Below, piece after piece: positions 60,028-64,000 of a stretch of DNA of 64,000 nucleotides; the first letter of the stretch is position 1; the number at the start of each line of letters is the position of its first letter. Source of the stretch: Candidatus Eiseniibacteriota bacterium (GTDB taxonomy: Bacteria; Orphanbacterota; Orphanbacteria; Orphanbacterales; Orphanbacteraceae); assembly GCA_029262235.1 (NCBI GenBank), contig JAJCZU010000007.1:1-64000 (forward strand). Reading direction: 5' to 3'. Position numbers and translations under genes: made by a program. The notes beneath the pieces are model-generated. The model was not told where the DNA came from, ran no database searches, and was given only the letters and a program-made list of their open reading frames with translations.

Positions 60028-61716
60028 ATCTCCGGCAACGCCACGCCATCGGAAGCGACGCCCGGCACCCGCCCCGAGCACAAACGCACCGCGATCATCG
60101 TCGGCGCCGGGCCTGCCGGCCTGACTGCGGCCTACGAACTGCTTCTCCGCACCGACGTGTATCCGATCGTGATTGAGATGTCCGAGTACATGGGCGGCAT
60201 TTCGCGCACCGTGAACTACAAGGGAAACCGGATCGACATCGGCGGCCATCGTTTCTTCTCGAAGTCCGATCGTGTCATGAACTGGTGGCTCGCGATGATG
60301 CCGGTCGAGCCGGGCGCGGACGACGAGATCACGATTACGTACCAGCGCCAGTCGCGCGATATTTCCACGCGAGCGGTTTCGCGGGAAACGGATCCCGGCC
60401 CGATAGCGCACAGCATGACCGGGCAAACCGCCACTCCGACCACGCAAGTCCCGAATCCCGACACGGTCCTGCTCGTCCGCAGCCGCCGATCCCGTATCTA
60501 CTTTTTGCGCAAGCTGTTCGAGTACCCGATCCGGCTCAGCGTCGACACGCTCACGAAACTCGGCGTTCTGCGCGTCGCCCGGATCGGCTTCAGCTACGTG
60601 AGGGCGGCTCTCTTCCCGATCCGGCCCGAAACCAACCTCGAAGAGTTTTTCGTCAATCGATTCGGGCGCGAGCTCTACTCCACATTCTTCGAGTCGTATA
60701 CGGAGAAGGTCTGGGGAGTGCCGTGCCGCGGCATCAGCGCAGAATGGGGCGCGCAGCGAATCAAGGGGCTCTCGATTGCGAAAACGGTCATGCACATGTT
60801 CAAGAAAGTGTTTTCGCGGGGGAGCGACCTCGCGCAGAAGAACACCGAAACATCGCTGATCGAACGATTTCTCTATCCGAAGCACGGCCCCGGACAGATG
60901 TGGGAAGAGGTCGCACGGCGGGTGCGCGAAATGGGGGGCGAAATTCACACCGGCCTTCGCGTAAGCACGGTGCGGACGGAGGGCGACTCGCTCCGCATAG
61001 CCGGCGTCGACACGACACGCGTGGATCGTTCACCGGGTCCATCGTTCGAGGGTGACTTTTTCTTTTCGACGATGCCGGTCCGCGAGCTCATCGCCCAGCT
61101 CGACTGCCCGGTTCCTGCGGACGTGCGCGCGGTCAGCGACGGCCTCGTCTATCGCGATTTCCTGACCGTCGGGCTTCTCGTCAGGAAGCTCGAACTGCGC
61201 GACAAGAGCGAGCCCGGGCGCAAACTGATCCGCGACAACTGGATCTACATTCAGGAACCGGACGTGCAGGTCGGGCGACTTCAGATTTTCAATAACTGGA
61301 GTCCGCACCTCGTCGCCGACCCCGATACCGTGTGGATCGGCCTCGAGTACTTCTGCAACGATACGGACGATCTCTGGAAGATGACGGATTCGGCGCTGTA
61401 CGAATTCGCGCGCATGGAAATGGAGCGCATCGGCATTCTCGCACCCGGCGCCGTGCTCGACGCCACCGTAATCCGCATGCCGAAGACGTACCCCGCGTAC
61501 TTCGGCACGTACGACGAGTTCCACAAGGTGCGTGACTTCGTCGATGCGATCGACAACCTGTTTCTCGTCGGCCGAAACGGCATGCACAAGTACAACAACC
61601 AGGACCACTCGATGCTGACGGCAATGACGGCAGTCGACAACATTGCCGCCGGGCGCACCGACAAGTCGAACATCTGGGACGTGAACGCCGAGCGGGAATA
61701 CCACGAGGAGAAGTGA
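60028..61716 (+). CDS. FAD-dependent amine-oxidase/UDP-galactopyranose-mutase-like enzyme, apparent ATC start
   Basis: The frame codes a 562-residue flavoprotein. The FAD-binding GxGxxG ([17 protein letters not shown], glycines 26, 28, 31) and the following GG motif ([20 protein letters not shown]) are complete. Near the end, [20 protein letters not shown] closes the FAD site. No ATG, GTG or TTG lies between the thrC stop (60019-60021) and the GxGxxG motif. The first GTG (60157) is after it and would remove the cofactor site. ATC 60028 would give [10 protein letters not shown], a natural-looking start. The alternatives are readthrough of the thrC amber codon (same frame) or a sequence error. 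Substrate unknown. Confidence 0.78.
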   Translation: MSGNATPSEATPGTRPEHKRTAIIVGAGPAGLTAAYELLLRTDVYPIVIEMSEYMGGISRTVNYKGNRIDIGGHRFFSKSDRVMNWWLAMMPVEPGADDEITITYQRQSRDISTRAVSRETDPGPIAHSMTGQTATPTTQVPNPDTVLLVRSRRSRIYFLRKLFEYPIRLSVDTLTKLGVLRVARIGFSYVRAALFPIRPETNLEEFFVNRFGRELYSTFFESYTEKVWGVPCRGISAEWGAQRIKGLSIAKTVMHMFKKVFSRGSDLAQKNTETSLIERFLYPKHGPGQMWEEVARRVREMGGEIHTGLRVSTVRTEGDSLRIAGVDTTRVDRSPGPSFEGDFFFSTMPVRELIAQLDCPVPADVRAVSDGLVYRDFLTVGLLVRKLELRDKSEPGRKLIRDNWIYIQEPDVQVGRLQIFNNWSPHLVADPDTVWIGLEYFCNDTDDLWKMTDSALYEFARMEMERIGILAPGAVLDATVIRMPKTYPAYFGTYDEFHKVRDFVDAIDNLFLVGRNGMHKYNNQDHSMLTAMTAVDNIAAGRTDKSNIWDVNAEREYHEEK

Positions 61717-61756
61717 TGAGCGGAGGCGGAACGTCGGCCGCACATTCCGACGATGA

Positions 61757-62227
61757 CTAGGACTCGCCCTTCACCATCTTCCTGATGAGCGCCATCTGCC
61801 CCATGTGATAGTAACTGTGTTCGAGCAGCCCGAGCAGGTTTCGAAACCACGTTCCGTACTTGCCGTCGACAAAATCCCCCTGCAGCTCGTCGTCGCTCAG
61901 CTTCTCGATCAACGCCGCGAATATTTCCGCATTCGCGAACGCGCCGTCGCGCAAGCTCTCCCAGTCGGCGCTCGATGCGATCACCGGGCAGTCGAAGCTG
62001 TACTTGTCGTGCGCGTCGAGCGGCCCGCCCTGCAGCACTTTCGTCACCGCCCGCACGTAGTAGTCGAGATGAAAGACCAGCATCGCGATCGAGTTGAACC
62101 CTTCGGGGCGTCTTGCGGCTTCCTCCCAGGTGAGGTCCGCGACGTGGTCTTTGATGCAAGCACCGACGAAGCCGCCGTCAAAGTAGAGGGACCGGACATC
62201 GCTCGCGAATTGTGCCGACAGACTCAT
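61757..62227 (-). CDS. DinB-family four-helix-bundle protein
   Basis: A 156-residue protein with the DinB/DUF1569-like layout: an N-terminal helix, the motif SIAMLVFHLDYYVRAVTKVL with the first metal-type His, and the C-terminal NLLGLLEHSYYHMGQMALIR with the HxxxH pair. DinB-like proteins bind a metal and include thiol S-transferases. The specific reaction is unknown. It converges on the FAD gene and lies downstream of the ATP synthase terminator. Confidence 0.87.
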   Translation of the reverse strand: MSLSAQFASDVRSLYFDGGFVGACIKDHVADLTWEEAARRPEGFNSIAMLVFHLDYYVRAVTKVLQGGPLDAHDKYSFDCPVIASSADWESLRDGAFANAEIFAALIEKLSDDELQGDFVDGKYGTWFRNLLGLLEHSYYHMGQMALIRKMVKGES

Positions 62228-62243
62228 GATTCACCTTCCCACA

Positions 62244-62275
62244 GAAAAAGGGCCGGAGATTGCTCCCCGGCCCTT
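62244..62275 (-). terminator. Rho-independent terminator of the ATP synthase genes
   Basis: On the minus strand AAGGGCCGG pairs perfectly with CCGGCCCTT around a 10-base loop, followed by a run of T (TTTTTCTG). It lies about 95 bases after the atpC stop and 17 bases before the DinB start, so it should end the atp transcript. Confidence 0.88.
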
Positions 62276-62368
62276 CGTATCTCGTCAAGATTGGCCGGAG
62301 CCTTTCTTCTTTTCGTATTCAGGCGGCGGGTCTCGGCCTTCCAGCCGCTCCCGCGCTCTCTCCCCGCC

Positions 62369-62632
62369 TTACTTCTCCTCGATCTTGTCCGACAGAATCG
62401 TCACCTTGTTCTGCGACACTTCGAGAAAACCGCCTTCGGCGCGCCACACTTTTTCGCCGCCGCCTTCGAGCTCGAGGCGCAGGCGCCCTTTGCCGAGGGC
62501 CGCGATCAGGGGTGCGTGGTTATAGAGCAGGCCGAATTCGCCGTCGATCGCGGTGGCGACAACGAGTGTCGCTTCGCCCGCAAAGACGCTTCCTTCGGGC
62601 GAGAGAATTTCGCAGTGCAGCGTGCGCGCCAC
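62369..62632 (-). CDS. atpC: ATP synthase epsilon subunit, short form
   Basis: An 87-residue protein containing only the N-terminal beta-sandwich of AtpC: LHCEILSPEGSVFAGEATLV, the DGEFGLLYNHAPLIAALGKG motif and the ending VSQNKVTILSDKIEE. The C-terminal helical hairpin that inhibits ATP hydrolysis in E. coli is absent, as in several other phyla. It follows atpD by three bases. Confidence 0.94.
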   Translation of the reverse strand: MARTLHCEILSPEGSVFAGEATLVVATAIDGEFGLLYNHAPLIAALGKGRLRLELEGGGEKVWRAEGGFLEVSQNKVTILSDKIEEK

Positions 62633-62635
62633 TGT

Positions 62636-64000
<1,365 letters not shown>

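Noticed and set aside
60157-61716. GTG 60157 as the true start of the FAD enzyme
   Set aside because: It would remove the GxGxxG cofactor motif that is present in frame just upstream, so the real N-terminus must be earlier.
61716-61760. A 14-codon frame ([14 protein letters not shown]) overlapping the stop of the FAD gene
   Set aside because: It is too short, low in complexity and without conservation evidence to call a gene.

Overview
This window looks like chromosome of a high-GC, Gram-negative-type, uncultured bacterium of the FCB superphylum (an Eisenbacteria, Krumholzibacteriota or Latescibacteria-like lineage is my inference). The clues are three secreted proteins with C-terminal FlgD-like/T9SS-type sorting domains (SYPNPF and SPNPFNP motifs), several lipoproteins, a TonB-dependent receptor, a giant Fn3 protein with a dockerin, and tightly packed operons with 4-base ATGA/GTGA/TTGA overlaps. 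There are no phage genes, transposases, CRISPR arrays, rRNAs or tRNAs that I can see.

Layout. 0-3.6 kb: an ECF sigma factor with an overlapping membrane-anchored partner, then a structured repeat element, an acetyltransferase and a secreted protein. 3.8-12.6 kb: a sulfotransferase / cytochrome P450 / glycosyltransferase / flippase cluster, probably for a sulfated surface glycan or glycolipid. 12.6-16.2 kb: a YbdG-like MscS channel and a DUF2330 operon. 16.2-20.9 kb (minus strand): ankyrin lipoprotein, aspartoacylase-like hydrolase, RimK, RimB-like protease, a candidate selenoprotein and a lipoprotein. 21-39 kb: a CBM48 protein, then minus-strand genes for a catalytically degenerate C25 (gingipain-like) protein, a membrane sulfatase-fold enzyme, a 3128-residue Fn3/dockerin protein, a cohesin-like lipoprotein and a YHS-DUF2231 protein. 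39-46 kb: proS, a Trm112-like protein, a propeller protein, a second copy of the repeat element, a HAD phosphatase, a LamG-TPR protein and a DnaA-box cluster. 46-52 kb: thiol dioxygenase, DUF4332, a MarR-pirin-nitroreductase operon with visible operators, an HExxH protein and a second sulfatase-fold protein. 52-57.5 kb: a dicarboxylate/amino-acid symporter, then a cobalamin riboswitch, BtuB and a secreted propeller. 57.7-61.7 kb: thrB, thrC and an FAD enzyme. 62.3-64 kb: terminator, atpC and the start-truncated atpD.

The most striking items are: (1) an in-frame TGA in a lipoprotein with YHS-like repeats, sitting where a paralogue in the same window has Cys (FCCxxC), followed by a well-placed SECIS-like hairpin; (2) a dispersed element, two copies, both between convergent genes, with conserved core boxes but copy-specific, self-complementary arms; (3) neighbouring genes carrying a cohesin-like domain and a dockerin; (4) an FAD enzyme whose only plausible start is ATC, in frame with the thrC stop; (5) several -10 boxes 6-7 bases before ATG, suggesting leaderless mRNAs.
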